Assembly: GCF_042453785.1 (NCBI RefSeq)
Contig: NC_091665.1
Location: 7,201,501 to 7,265,500 of the forward strand
Origin: Malus domestica
Lineage: Eukaryota; Streptophyta; Magnoliopsida; Rosales; Rosaceae
Direction: 5' to 3'
Length of the DNA: 64,000 nucleotides
This document shows, in pieces, positions 21,641 through 32,671 of this stretch (positions within the stretch are counted from its first letter, which is position 1; every line of letters begins with the position of its first letter). Below the pieces are notes generated by a model that saw nothing but the letters and a program-made list of their open reading frames with translations, searched no databases and was not told the origin of the DNA. Position numbers and translations under genes: made by a program.

Positions 21641-21949
21641 TATGAGTTGTAGTGTTTGCCTTGTTACAGAGGGGAAATGTCTGAAGCAAATGCAAGAGGG
21701 CTGAATAGCTTGATCTTTGTTTGCCATGCACTGAAGTTGTTGTTGGCTTGCAATAAGACTTTGTGGGTGACTATAACTCTTGTTGGGCATAAGTGCTCTC
21801 GTAGTTGAGTTGTCAAGCTTGAGGATTTTTAATTACTTGTGAATGCTAGGAGTTCACATGTACAAGTTGTACCACTCGTCTTCTGGTAGGTGGAAAGAAT
21901 TGTGAGTTACTTTCATCACTTGGTTGGTGGTACGAATGTGAGTTCCTTC

Positions 21950-23040
21950 ATCACCTTTCATCATATTTCATCACCTGGTTGATGGCACGAAGATGAGTTC
22001 CTTCTTCACCTGGTTGGTGGCATGAATGGCAAGTTGCCAAATGATATTAGAGTACGGGTTGTACATTTCATCACCTAGTTGGTGGCATGAAGGAGAGTAC
22101 GGGTTGTACATTTCATCACTTAGTTGGTGGCATGAAGATGAGTTCCTTCTTCACTTAGTTGGTGGCATGAGTGATGAGTTGCCAAATGATATTAGAGTAC
22201 TGTTTGTACATTTAATCACCTGGTTAGTGGCATGAAAGAGAGTACAGGTTGTACATTTCATCACATGGTTGGTGGCATGAAGATGAGTTCCTTCTTCACC
22301 TGGTTGGTGGCATGAGTGTCAAGTTGCCAAATGATATTAGAGTACGGGTTGTACATTTCATCACCTGGTTGGTGGCATGAAGGAGAGTACGGGTTGTACA
22401 TTCATCACCTGGTTAGTGGCATGAAGATGAGTTCCTTCTTCACCTAGTTGGTGGCATGAGTGGCAAGTTACCAAATGATATTAGAGTACGGGTTGTATAT
22501 TTCATTACCTGATTGGTGGCATGAAGGAGAGTACAGGTTATACATTTCATCACTTGGTTAGTGGCATGAAGATGAGTTCCTTCTTCACCTGGTTAGTGGC
22601 ATGAGTGGCAAGTTGCCAAATGATATTAGAGTACGGGTTATACATTTCATCACCTGGTTGGTGGCATGAATGAGAGTACGGGTTATACATTTCATCACAT
22701 GGTTGGTGGCACGAAGATGAGTTCCTTCTTCACCTGGTTGGTGGCATGAGTGGCAAGTTGCCAAATGATATTAGAGTACGGGTTGTACATTTCATCACCT
22801 GGTTTGTGGCATGAATATGAGTTCCTTCTTCACCTGGTTGGTGGCATGAGTGGTAAGTTGCCAAATGATATTAGAATACGGGTTGTACATTTCATCACCT
22901 AGTTGGTGGCATGAAGGAGAGTACGGGTTGTATATTTCATCACCTGGTTGGTGGCATGAAGGAGAGTACGGGTTGTACATTTCATTACCTGGTTGGTGGC
23001 ATGAAGATAAGTTTCTTCTTCACATTTCATCACTTGGTTG
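21950..23040. repeat. About 145-bp tandem array
   Basis: The landmark GCCAAATGATATTAGA (one variant unit ACCAAATG) recurs at 22036, 22181, 22326, 22470, 22615, 22760 and 22860. The step is 145, 145, 144, 145, 145, then 100 bases. Units are built from shorter words such as TTCATCACCTGGTTGGTGGC and GAGTACGGGTTGTACAT. No coding potential is supported. Confidence 0.92.
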
Positions 23041-23130
23041 GTGAGAATAAGGGCAAGGTGTCGAGGCACATTATAGCAAGTGTCGAAGACACAAAGTATG
23101 TTGAACCCTTTCGAAGCACAATTGGCTTAT

Positions 23131-23222
23131 GTATGGATGTGTTGGAATGTATGATGTTTATGTATGAACGTGTTGGAATGTATGATGTTTATGTATGAAT
23201 GTGTTGGAATGTATAATGTTTA
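23131..23222. repeat. 31-bp repeat, three copies
   Basis: GTTGGAATGTATGATGTTTA (third copy ATAATG) recurs at 23141, 23172 and 23203, three units of 31 bases just downstream of gag in element orientation. Confidence 0.9.
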
Positions 23223-23614
23223 TGTTGATTGATATGAGTGATACTTATGAATGTTTTGCTATGCATGAAGGGATCCATGTTTTTGATATGTGAACCATGT
23301 TGGTTGTAACACTTAGTATCACATACTTTGTGTCAAAGTACGCATGTTGAAGCTCTGAGTTGGAGTATAAGGGTAGGTCAACGTAGACCAAGTGTTCCAG
23401 TGCTAGGAACGCAAAAGACTTAGAAGAAGTTGTATGAATTCCCTCTTCTTTAAATATTTGTCGAATGGCTTGTGTGATAAAAGATCTCAAGCGGTTGAAA
23501 ATAAAAACATTTGTAATGTGTATGCCTTTTTATAATAGCATTTCCTTCAGTACCTAATCCTCCACTTTGAAAGAGTAAGGCTTGGCCCCATAGTCAAAAT
23601 AGTCGATGGTACGT

Positions 23615-25225
23615 TCACCCTTGGTTGTCTTGATACGAACTTTTATCCCTCTTGTTGTAATGGGCTTGTTGAGAGTAAAAATCATTCCTCTTACCAAGAG
23701 ACAGATACGTTTGGTGACTTAGCGAGTAGCTAAATGAGGCAGGAGATGATGCAATGGGTGTCTGAATGGCCAATATCTCATCACTTGGTAAAACTTGACT
23801 TCCATTTCCCATTTGTTGATAGGGGTTAACCATATGGGGGTTCCCTTGGTATGTCCTTGCTTTAGCGGAGACGTGGTTGTAAGCATGTGCCATCACCTCA
23901 GAGTAAGTCTTCCAAGTGTTGGCATTGATCATGTATTTGAAGAAACAATCATGTAGGCCTACCGTGAAGGCCTTGAGGGTAATCTTGTCATCTGCCTCAA
24001 CGCAGCGAGAATACTCATGACTGAAACGACCGACATACTATCGTAGTGACTCGTCCGGCTTCTGGCGAATAGTGTACAAGTCATCTGCAGAATGCAAGTG
24101 ATCAGTCTGGAAGATGTGTTGAAAGACAAACAGTTTCCTCAATTCCTCAAATGAGTCTACTGTCTCAGGTGGAAGACGGCAATACCAGTTTAGAGCTCCG
24201 CCAGAGAGGGTGGAGGGGAAGAAAAGACATCGTTCTTCGTCGGTGTGCATCTGATATGCCATGGTGGACTCAAAGAGGTTAAGGTGTTCAATTGGGTCCT
24301 CCTTTCCAGTATAGAGTTGTAAAACAAGCTTTTGTTTTGTCTTCGCTTGAATGACGGTGTTGAGGATCCTTCTTGTGAGAGGGCCAAGCCTGGGTTGGTT
24401 CCAGTCAGGTATCTCAGCCTGACGTTCGGCCTTCAACTTGTTTACTTCCTCACAGAGTTGTAGGATAAGGGGGTCTTGAGTGGAGTCATGTACCACTGGA
24501 ATTTTCTTTCGTAAGTATCCATCGCCTCTTGGAAGTAGGAAAGTTTGAGCAAGGGTGTGTGGTTTTTTCTTAGACTCGCCGTACTGACTTCTAGGGCGAG
24601 TCTGTCGGAATACCTCAGAGTCCCTCGTACCTTCATGTTCCTCTGGGACCTGTCGTTCCTTCCCTAGATTGACAGCTGGCCTGGGTCATGGGAGGGGACC
24701 GAATCTTTCAAAAACCCTTGGGTCATTGATCTTCGAGCATATGTGAAGGGGATTCTCTCGACGTTGCTTTAGGAAGTCTCGACAGTTACGATAAACGGCT
24801 TTCGATCCTTCCAACCCTTCTTCAAGGAGGTGTCTTCCTCCACTTCTTCTACTTCGGGTCGAAGCATCTGGCTTGAAATAAGTCTCACGTTGATCAATGT
24901 TTTGTTGATTAGCTCACTCCTCATCAGGGATACCCATGTCAAAGGGAGGTGACCCTCCGTGTTGGGGGGCACCCAGATGATAGTTGATGTTCACAGGGGC
25001 AACGAGCTCGTGTGTTTGAGTATGCCTAGTTTCGTGGAGCGTCTCAAAGAGCTTCTCATACTGCTCATAGAGGACCTCATTCTTCATTGCTATCTTGTTA
25101 TTCTGAGCTTACAGCTCATCGACTTTAGCTTGAAGAGCAACCCTTTTTCCTTCCTTCTTTCGTTACTTCGCACTAGGTGCAAGAGGGGTGTCATTCTGTG
25201 TGTTGTGGCTTCTTGCGCTCCCCAT
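23615..25225 (-). pseudogene. Decayed gag of the LARD
   Basis: The start is ATG 25225 (MGSARSHNTQNDTPLAPSAK), which meets a TAA after 20 codons. The gag core is clearest at 24496-24041: LQLYTGKEDPIEHLNLFE, then GGALNWYCRLPP and SFEELRKLFVFQH. A single stop at 24038-24040 follows QKPDESLR. The same frame then continues through YVGRFSHEYSRC, DDKITLKAFTVGL and MAHAYNHVSAKART to 23615. At least two stops and some frame changes in the N-terminal part make it non-functional. No protease or reverse transcriptase follows. Confidence 0.85.
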
Positions 25226-25331
25226 GTTGGAGAGGGATGCCTGGTCAAAAGAGAGTGTACGAATGGTGGAAACCAGCTTGGCAAAGCTGAAGAGACTAGG
25301 AATAAATGTTGTTCCCATAAACGGCATCAAA

Positions 25332-25846
25332 TGTTGATGCACAAAATCAATGAGGACTTTGGTACAACAGAAAATGTTAAGTTTGTGACCTTCACTAGAT
25401 TGCTCCGGTCACTAGTGTGGATAAGTATGTAAATGGATAAAGACAAGGAAGCAAACACAAGATGTATGTGGTTCACCCAGATTGGCTACGTCCACGGATT
25501 AGAGGAGTTCTCATTAATTGTGAAGGGTTTACACAAGTACATAGGTTCAAATTCTCCTTTTATGAGTACTAGTGAATGATTTAGTACAAATGACATTAGG
25601 AAATATTGTGAGAGAATGATCTTTATTTATAGAAGAGAGTTTCTAGTTTCATTCTGACATTGACACATGTCGTGTTGTGATTGGCTTCTGATGTTGACAC
25701 TAGTCGCACTATGATTGGCTTCTGATGTTGACACGTGTTGCGCTGTGATTGGCCTCCTGGTTGGAGGGAAACTCTTCTGGGTCCTTGACGGTATAACATT
25801 GATCGGTGCTTAGTAGTTTCGGGATTGGTCAAGTATAGTACAAACA
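25332..25846 (-). repeat. 5' LTR of the LARD
   Basis: The block runs TGTTGATGC...GTACAAACA on the plus strand, with TG...CA ends. The minus-strand promoter TATAAATA is at 25624-25631. Just inside the LTR, TTTGATGCCGTTTATGGGAA (minus strand) matches the usual primer-binding position. Near its outer part, a 34-bp unit of the kind TTGACAC(G/A)TGTCG...TGATTGGC is repeated about three times (25660-25760). Confidence 0.8.
25624..25631 (-). promoter_or_regulatory. LTR TATA box of the LARD
   Basis: TATAAATA on the minus strand in the 5' LTR, about 290 bases before its inner edge, oriented toward gag. Positional inference. Confidence 0.6.
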
Positions 25847-26635
25847 CCATACATTTTTGGTAAGGTAATGGTATTCAAAATCATTACCAGTGGTATATCG
25901 TACCGTACCACTACTATTAATACTATATCATTTATTTATTCATTTATATATATAATTAGGTATTATTATCATTATATATGCACTTTAATTTTTTTCCTAG
26001 TCATTTATCCAATCATCTCACCCTCTAACCTCTACTTTCCCAATAAAAAAACCTAAGCCTTCTTGCGTTGCGACTCTTCATCTTTTCACTATTTAGCCAC
26101 CGACTTCATCTCTATTGCTCAAGTTCCGGCGACTCTCTCTCTCTGGAGTCCATCTCATCTTCTCCTTCATCAAATTGGGTTGTCTTTCTCCCTGGCTTCG
26201 TCCATCAAGTTAATTTTTGTACAATTCTAAAGAATGTAGAGATGGAATTTAGGAATCCTTGTCCTATTTTTTAAGGGATATTGGGTTCTTTCAACAATTC
26301 TTCCATCTATTCACTTCTTGTTTCTTAAATGAATCTCTATAAAATTCTCATAATTAAATTCAAAAAATTTAGATACCCAACGGGAGCGGCCAGAACACGT
26401 TTGGGCCCTGAATTGGGTTGGAAACAAAAAAATAAAATTTTGGCCCCAAAGAATGGCCCAAAACAAAGTGGTAATTACAATTATCATACCATGTCAACCG
26501 AACTATTTGGCATGCTGAAATTCGGTATATCGAAAGTTTGGCATGGTAATCGTAATAGATTTTGTCATACCAAAAGTTTGGTATGGTAATTGGTACATGG
26601 GTTTTGGTACGGTAATCGTATCAATACCACCCCTA

Positions 26636-27026
26636 GCTATTTACACCGGCCTATCTGGATGGTCACTGTCCAGTTAACTTTCCAAACAATAGCGTTATTT
26701 TTCCATGTGATTGGATGTGGTTGTGGTCGAAAATTTTTATTGTATTTCTACTAGATTTGTAATCATGGAATTATATTCTGGGTGATGATGTTTTTCCATG
26801 TGATCAGCTATTTCTTCATTGTCTTCCACCGCAGAATTCTCGGTATAGCTGTCAGATCTGCCATCTTGTAGTAACGTAAGGGCTTCTCAAATTGGGGAAT
26901 TTTTTCCGTATGCCCACATCTGCACGTATTCCTCAATAATTAATACTCAATCACATTAATAAAGTCAATTTTACCAATGAAAGCAACACACATTACCTGA
27001 AAATCGTACGAAAATCCTTTGCAGCC
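26636..27026. other. Spacer right of the hAT-like element
   Basis: No gene seen. It separates the transposon complex from the DUF1985 pseudogene and may contain that pseudogene's downstream intron: a donor-like CAG|GTAATG lies on the minus strand near 26995. Confidence 0.4.
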
Positions 27027-27740
27027 CTATTTGGATCGTAGCCCTCTTCGTTCCTTCGTTCCCCTATCTTCTTTTTCTTCCTCCTCATCTCCCTCACCAT
27101 CCTCCTCAACTCTACCTCTACCTCTTCTTAAAGCAGCAAATGAAAGGTTGTCATGAAGTTGTTCGAAGAAGATGGAACCCCATGAAAAGTTGTTGAACCT
27201 ATCCTTTTCTTTCACGAGGTGGAGGTAGTTTAGATTCACAACAACGTTGTTTTTTGCCCCTATCAATACAACCTCAGAAAAGTATAACAAACCTAGCTTG
27301 AAGGAATTTTCCTTGTTCTTGCACTTAAATGCCCTTTCAAGCTCCTCGTAAATCACAAATATTGTTTTGGTGATTTTCTTGACGGCGGCTTTGGCTTTAC
27401 CTTTCCCCTTTTCCTTCATCCCCTTGCTATTTTCACCTATTAACCCTAATTTAGTGGGAAAATACTCCCTTAGCTGCCTAATCCTTTATGGCTCAAGCTC
27501 TATATCATGGGGTTCGTCACATCGAAGCCTAGTAATGAGGTAGAAGTCCTGCTTTGCAAACTGGGTCAATTCACAACCTATTAAATAAGTCAACCCCTCT
27601 AGGTCTTTAACCCCTTGATTTGCCACTCTATGGAACAACTCATGGACCAATTTCCTGATGAAGACCAATTCATCCACACTCTACAGGTGGCCAAAGCAGG
27701 ATGCCCTAAAAGCATAAAGTTGTGCCTCATTAAACTTCTA
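27027..27740 (-). pseudogene. DUF1985-type transposon-associated protein fragment
   Basis: Minus-strand reading gives FNEAQLYAFRASCFGHL, a stop, then VDELVFIRKLVHELFHRV and LIGCELTQFAKQDFYLITRL. A second in-frame TAA at 27486-27488 follows, and the frame then resumes with LGLLYFSEVVLIGAKNNVV and FNNFSWGSIFFEQLHDNLSF. This order matches DUF1985, a domain of plant proteins often linked to Ulp1-like proteases in captured or Mutator-like elements. At least two internal stops and no protease domain make it a relic. The end near 27027 is a glutamate/arginine-rich tail. Confidence 0.75.
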
Positions 27741-29210
27741 CCTAATCAATCGTAACACATGGGAGGCTTGGGATAGGTTGTTAACCCTTCCTTATACACT
27801 TCTTCTTCTTTGGTTGCTAGTTGAACACCCTGGGTTGTCATATCTTGTACACATAACAATACACAGACAACAATCAACAACACATAACCTTGCAACAAAC
27901 TGTCACCAAATTTCATAGTTATATATCTACTGGAAACAGAGTATCATTACGTAAGCAATTTCAAGTCCCACCACAAAATTGACAATAACAACAAATAACC
28001 TTACAACAACATGCCATCAAAGTTTCATAGTTATAAATTTACTGTGAATAGTGCTCATTACTTAAGCAATTTCAAGTCCCACCCATAAAATTAACAATAC
28101 TCAGATGAAAAAAAATCAATCTTTACCACCATAAAATTAGCAATAATTCAGATACAAAATCAATCCCTATTTAAAACTAGAACATTACCGAAACAACAAA
28201 TAACGACCCAGCCTCTACATAACCCGTCAGCATAGCTTCATAACTTCAAAACGCACCCAATTTTTTCAAAAATTTCACATATATGCACAAAATTCAGCTA
28301 GTTACATCAACAAACATGCATAATTAACCTTACACCTACTTAAATTTATACTAATTAACAAAATTAACAAAATTAAATTCTAGGGTTCCATTTTCAAAAC
28401 TCACCAAATTTGAAATTCACTTGGGAATCAAATATGATGTCAGTTATCGCTAAAGCACTCTGAACCCAACTCGAATAAAGTGAAAATCACGTCTTTTCTG
28501 TGGAACCGACAACACAGCCTTCAACCAAACTCCCCTGATTTCCTTCACTGTTGTCTGGAATTTCTATGAGGTCGGAGAACACAAGCACATACTATAATTG
28601 GGTTTGGAATAAGAAGCAAATTTTCTAACAGAAATGATGTTTTAAATGACAAGGATGTTTGAGCAAACACAGGTGAGGGAGAGTTTTTGGAGGAGGACAA
28701 GACTAATTAAACATGGCAAGTGTTGATGTCGGAGGTAGTTTAAATCCCAAGACATTTTGAACTCATACCGGGTACCATTTTGCATTAAGTGACGAGTCAT
28801 TTATGATCCGGTTTGACCCTAAGCTCATTATGATAGATTCGTTTTCAGCCATTAAATTATCATCTAACGGCCCATATCCCCTCTGCATGTAAGGTCCGCA
28901 CCTTAGAAATAGCGATCAAGCAATTCCCAAATAAATAAGAAAGTGGAAATTGGCCGGCCCATTTTATAGTTTTTGGGTCGACTTGGACTTTACTTCATCT
29001 CCTCTCGTCTCTCCTCGTCTCTCGTCTCTACAACGTTGGACTTATCAGACTAATAACAGCGACACTCTCAGCTTTGGATCTGAGAAGAAGAATTCAGAAA
29101 GAGGAGAGAGAGAGACTCGATCATTATTTATTCTTCCAGAAATTAAAAGAAGAAAGAAAAGAAGGAGGTAGAAGGTAGAAGAAGAAAGGAGCAGTGTGAG
29201 AGAGTGAGAA
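27741..29210. other. Intergenic region and TMEM18 promoter/leader
   Basis: 27741-28900 is AT-rich with no clear gene. A near-duplicate about 120 bases apart occurs at 27890-28090 (CATAGTTATA...CTTAAGCAATTTCAAGTCCCAC and a similar copy). The last 300 bases are CT- then GA-rich and probably hold the TMEM18 promoter and leader. Confidence 0.5.
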
Positions 29211-31387
29211 ATGGAGCAGGTTCGGTCGGCAGTGGAGGAGCACCTGGATCAAATGGCAGATCTCGTCCAGAAATTATCGGCAGAGTTACGTTCTGGTCTT
29301 GCACCTGCTGTGAACACTTTCTTGGGCTTTTTCCACGCCATCGACTGGAAGGTACCTCCATTCTCTCTCTCTCTCTCTCTCTTGCTGTTTGGTTTCCCAG
29401 AAAGTAAACAAATTTGAAAAGAAAATCTAATTTTATTTAATGGGTGATTGGCAGGAACCTTGGTTGATGTGTTTAATGGGGATGCATCTTGTGTTTCTGA
29501 TAGTAGCCATTACCTCCAGGAGGAATCTCAACTTCCAAATGTTTCTGTTCCTTTCGGCATGTAAGTTCATTTCATATTGCTTTCATATGAAATTTGTTTA
29601 ATAGTTAGTGTTCTGTGTTGTTTGCGAGGTCGCGTAACGTGTGATTGCGCCTTCAGTCAATCTGTGAAGGATTGTTCTTCCCTTACAACAATATATAGAG
29701 TAGTTGTTTGATGAAACATATAATGGGTTATGGCTGAAATGCTTTCATTTAGGTTAGATTTATGCCTTGTCTTTAGTCCTTTTGTGGCTTGGGCAAAATC
29801 GCTTTTTTTTCGCTTGTGGCTAGATCGTTGATGAAACATATAATGTGTGCTTGTCCTTTTGCATACTTTTAACATTAGAATGAGTTGATTCCAGAAGCAA
29901 TTTGACTGCGAAATTTAAAAGCATAATTGAGAATGGTAATTGGGGCTGACCCCGACAAGATCGGAGCAGCTTGTTTGTTGTCTTGGTTCAAAAGGGGGAA
30001 AATGCTTGTAATGAAACCTGGGGTTCTACTCTGGTTCTACTAAGTATTGGTCAGTTTATATGGTTATACAAGGCCAAAACTCATTGCATTTTTAGCAAGG
30101 AAATTGGTTCGTTTATATGGTTCTAATGAAACCTTGTGATATGGTAGCAGAGATCCTCTTTTATTCGATTGGATTTTCAGCAAAAGAATTTGGATTTATG
30201 TGCTGCTAGATGCAGCCCAATTCATTTTCATCAAATGATTCTGATTGCCTCCAAGGAGACTTGTGCTTTGATAGTTCGATGGAGACTTTCAAACATGGTT
30301 TGAGGATCTGGTTTGATGAGGGAACATAAAACTGAGGAACAAACTCGATCAAGCTATAACTTTTTTCCTAGTTGTTAGGCAAGATGCCATAGGAACCTTG
30401 ACCAAGCTTTATATCAAACTGGGAAAGGAGTGCCAAAGGATTGTTCAGGAATTCCTTGGCCTTTACTAGGCACAACTTTTCTCAAAAGGTTGGTACAACA
30501 CCCAATCATTTGGCCATTTATTTAATCACTTTGTGCTTTTGTATTTGAAGCTTTAAATATAAATAGATTTTTTGTATTTCGCGTGCTGTTTGATTTCTCC
30601 AGAATATGTATGAATCTCTTCCGTTTCGATTTCTGGTTATTTAGGAAATCCATTGAAACATCTGATATCAGTCCCGAAGAAAGAACTGCAAAAAATACTA
30701 CTATTTTGGTGGCCTTGTTTCTCTTTAGGGTTTGGATCATTTGTTTATTCTTTATCAGAAGATTGATGTTTTCAAAACATTATGCGTGAATCGTACAACT
30801 AGTATATCATGCTCCTCATACCTTTTGTAGAAGCTTGTTAATGGAGAATTGTAGTAATTTCCAGTTTTCGAGATTAGTTGGAAACTTTGCCAACTCAGTC
30901 ACCAACCAGTACTTATCACAAGGGGTTATAGAATATTTTCATGACCTTTGGGGTTTGCTTTCAGAACAAGGGTGGAACTGAGCATGTCAACTTACATATG
31001 TTCCTATTGCCTATCTAGATACTTATATGTGGAAATTGTTTTGCAGTGGCTGGAGTATATCTTGCAGAGAGTCTGAATAGTTTCCTGCGTGCGAACTGGA
31101 AGAGCTTTGCCAGTCAGGATTATTTTGATGAGGGTGGAGTTTTTCTCTCAACACTCTGGTCTGGGCCTCTTCTCGTCATTGCAATCATAATTTTGGTTAG
31201 TACGTGCGTTTGATATTCAACTATTGTTGTATCTTGTCTGATTCCGTATTTTCAATTCTTTGTTTTAACATGAATCTAATTTCTTTCACAGGTAAACACA
31301 CTCTTTTCCTTATGTCGCCTGATTGTTAAGTGGAAAAGAGCTGAGCTAAGACATCGTGCAAGGCTTTCTCAAAGCAAGCAGGATTGA
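29211..31387 (+). CDS. TMEM18: TMEM18 homologue, membrane protein
   Basis: Four exons: 29211-29351, 29455-29560, 31047-31195 and 31292-31387. Together they give 163 residues, and all junctions are GT-AG with matching phase. The family core is clear: DWKEPWLMCLMGMHLVFLI across exons 1-2, AGVYLAESLNSFLRANWKSF in exon 3, then SQDYFDEGGVFLSTLWSGPL and a basic tail ending RARLSQSKQD. TMEM18 proteins are small multi-pass proteins of the nuclear envelope/endoplasmic reticulum; animal members have been linked to chromatin tethering and body weight. The role in plants is not established. The plant protein has a longer helical N-terminus than animal ones (residues 1-40, MEQVRSAVEEHLDQMADLVQ). It lies upstream of PS1 in the same orientation. 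Confidence 0.9.
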
Positions 31388-32671
31388 GCTCCTCTCGTGC
31401 CGGATAGCCAGCCAAATGAATATGTGGTTTGCCCTTCTTGGCTTTTTATTTCAGAACTTTTTGTGTCTTGGTGATGCCATCGTTACAAGTAAGATGTGAG
31501 TTGGGATAAGTTTTTCCCGTCCGAGTCATGAATTACATAAAGGACCAACTAAAGCATTGTGCTCAAGGTTCCCATATCAGAATCTTTTTTATTGTAACGT
31601 CAAATTTTGACCTATTTTTTTGTACGATAATTGATCTCAATCCGTGTATGATAGTTTTGGCCGTTAATTTCTTGTGGATGGGGTCCTGTACTATAAGGTA
31701 CCGTTTGATATGTGGGATGGGACGGAACGGAGTGGGACGAGGCGTTCTGTCCCACGTTTGGTTTCAAACTCTCGTTTGCTAAAATTGCGTCTCTTGCACC
31801 GCACTCATAATCTGTCACGCTGAGCCCCCGTTTTTGTTCATCTGAGTTGTCAATGATTGGATTTTCTTGTTCATTCCGATGAGCCATTTAATGTTCTAGT
31901 TTCTACAAACTCAAATGAACAAAGACAATGACTTGATTAGTCTGTCAAAGACAATCTAGTAACCTAATGAAGGCCTTCAAAAAAGACCACTGCACACACT
32001 CTCAGCATCCTCCAACTTCAAATTCCAAACCAGATGAGTTATATGATGATGTACAAACCAATACAAGGTTGAAGCCTAAACCGAATACAAACTAATCAGA
32101 TCGAACCAAGACCTAACTAAACTAGTTATTTTATTAGGTTCAATTTCAATTTTATGTATGAAAGTGAATTGAACCCAACGACACTCACCTTTCTCCTTGC
32201 CATGTCTGCCTTTGCATTTTTTTGAAATTTTTAATTAAGCAAACCCTTGTTTATTTATTTATTTATTTTTAAGTGGGACAATTGGTGGCAAGTCACGGTT
32301 ATCCACACCTTTAAGGGGTTGAGAAGACTCACATAGGCATTTTAATTTTTCTCTGCCCACAAGTTTGGCTTCCACACCAACAGCGAGAAGACTCACAGAA
32401 GCAACCCTTTATTTATTTATTGAACATTTCTTTTCTTAAAATCTTTAGAATTTAGAATTTAGTTTTAAAATCCGAAAATTTAGTCGGCCTTAAATAATAA
32501 ATAGCCGTTATATGATTGAAAAAATCACAACGGTAGCCTTTTTGAAATAAAATCCCAGCACAAGCTCCCACATATTTTCTCCAGGAATCACAACAATTCG
32601 TCATCTCTCTCTCTCGCTCTAAAAACCCAGTTTGCCCTACGCAAAATTCAAATTTTGAGCAAAGAACAGTC
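31388..32671. other. TMEM18-PS1 intergenic region
   Basis: Contains the TMEM18 3' end and PS1 promoter. GGTACCGTTTGATATGTGGG followed by GGGACGGAACGG at 31698-31740 resembles one end of a common rosaceous MITE, but no matching opposite end is visible. Nothing else is recognisable. Confidence 0.4.

Larger units (their letters stand above)
14108..25846 (-). mobile_element. Pol-less LTR retrotransposon derivative (LARD type), 11.7 kb
   Basis: Transcribed from a 515-bp LTR at the right end (25846 down to 25332). A primer-binding region and decayed gag (25225-23615) follow, then about 9 kb with no protease, reverse transcriptase or integrase. In their place are tandem arrays with 145-, 95-, about 15- and 64-bp units, a 2-kb solo LTR of another family, and an ORF on the opposite strand (16410-17084). 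A truncated LTR (14108-14228) forms the left end. Flanking CCATA duplications (14103-14107, 25847-25851) support a genuine insertion. Large retrotransposon derivatives lacking pol are known in plants. The element sits inside the hAT-like transposon. Confidence 0.8.
14020..26635 (+). mobile_element. hAT-like DNA transposon split by an LTR element
   Basis: The outer ends are TAGGGGTGGAA at 14020 and TACCACCCCTA ending at 26635, a hAT-style terminal inverted repeat. The flanking 8-mers GCGATATA and GCTATTTA agree at 6 of 8 positions, fitting an aged 8-bp duplication. Subterminal sequence on both sides is rich in GGTACGGTA/TACCGTACC words. Without the inserted 11.7-kb element the transposon is about 0.88 kb and encodes nothing recognisable, so it is non-autonomous. 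Confidence 0.7.

Noticed and set aside
22795-23198. Frames in the 145-bp array on both strands
   Set aside because: They repeat with the array unit and show no start context or family resemblance.
31697-31890. MITE upstream of PS1
   Set aside because: Only one terminus-like sequence was found, with no matching inverted end or target duplication, so it is mentioned only as a possible fragment.
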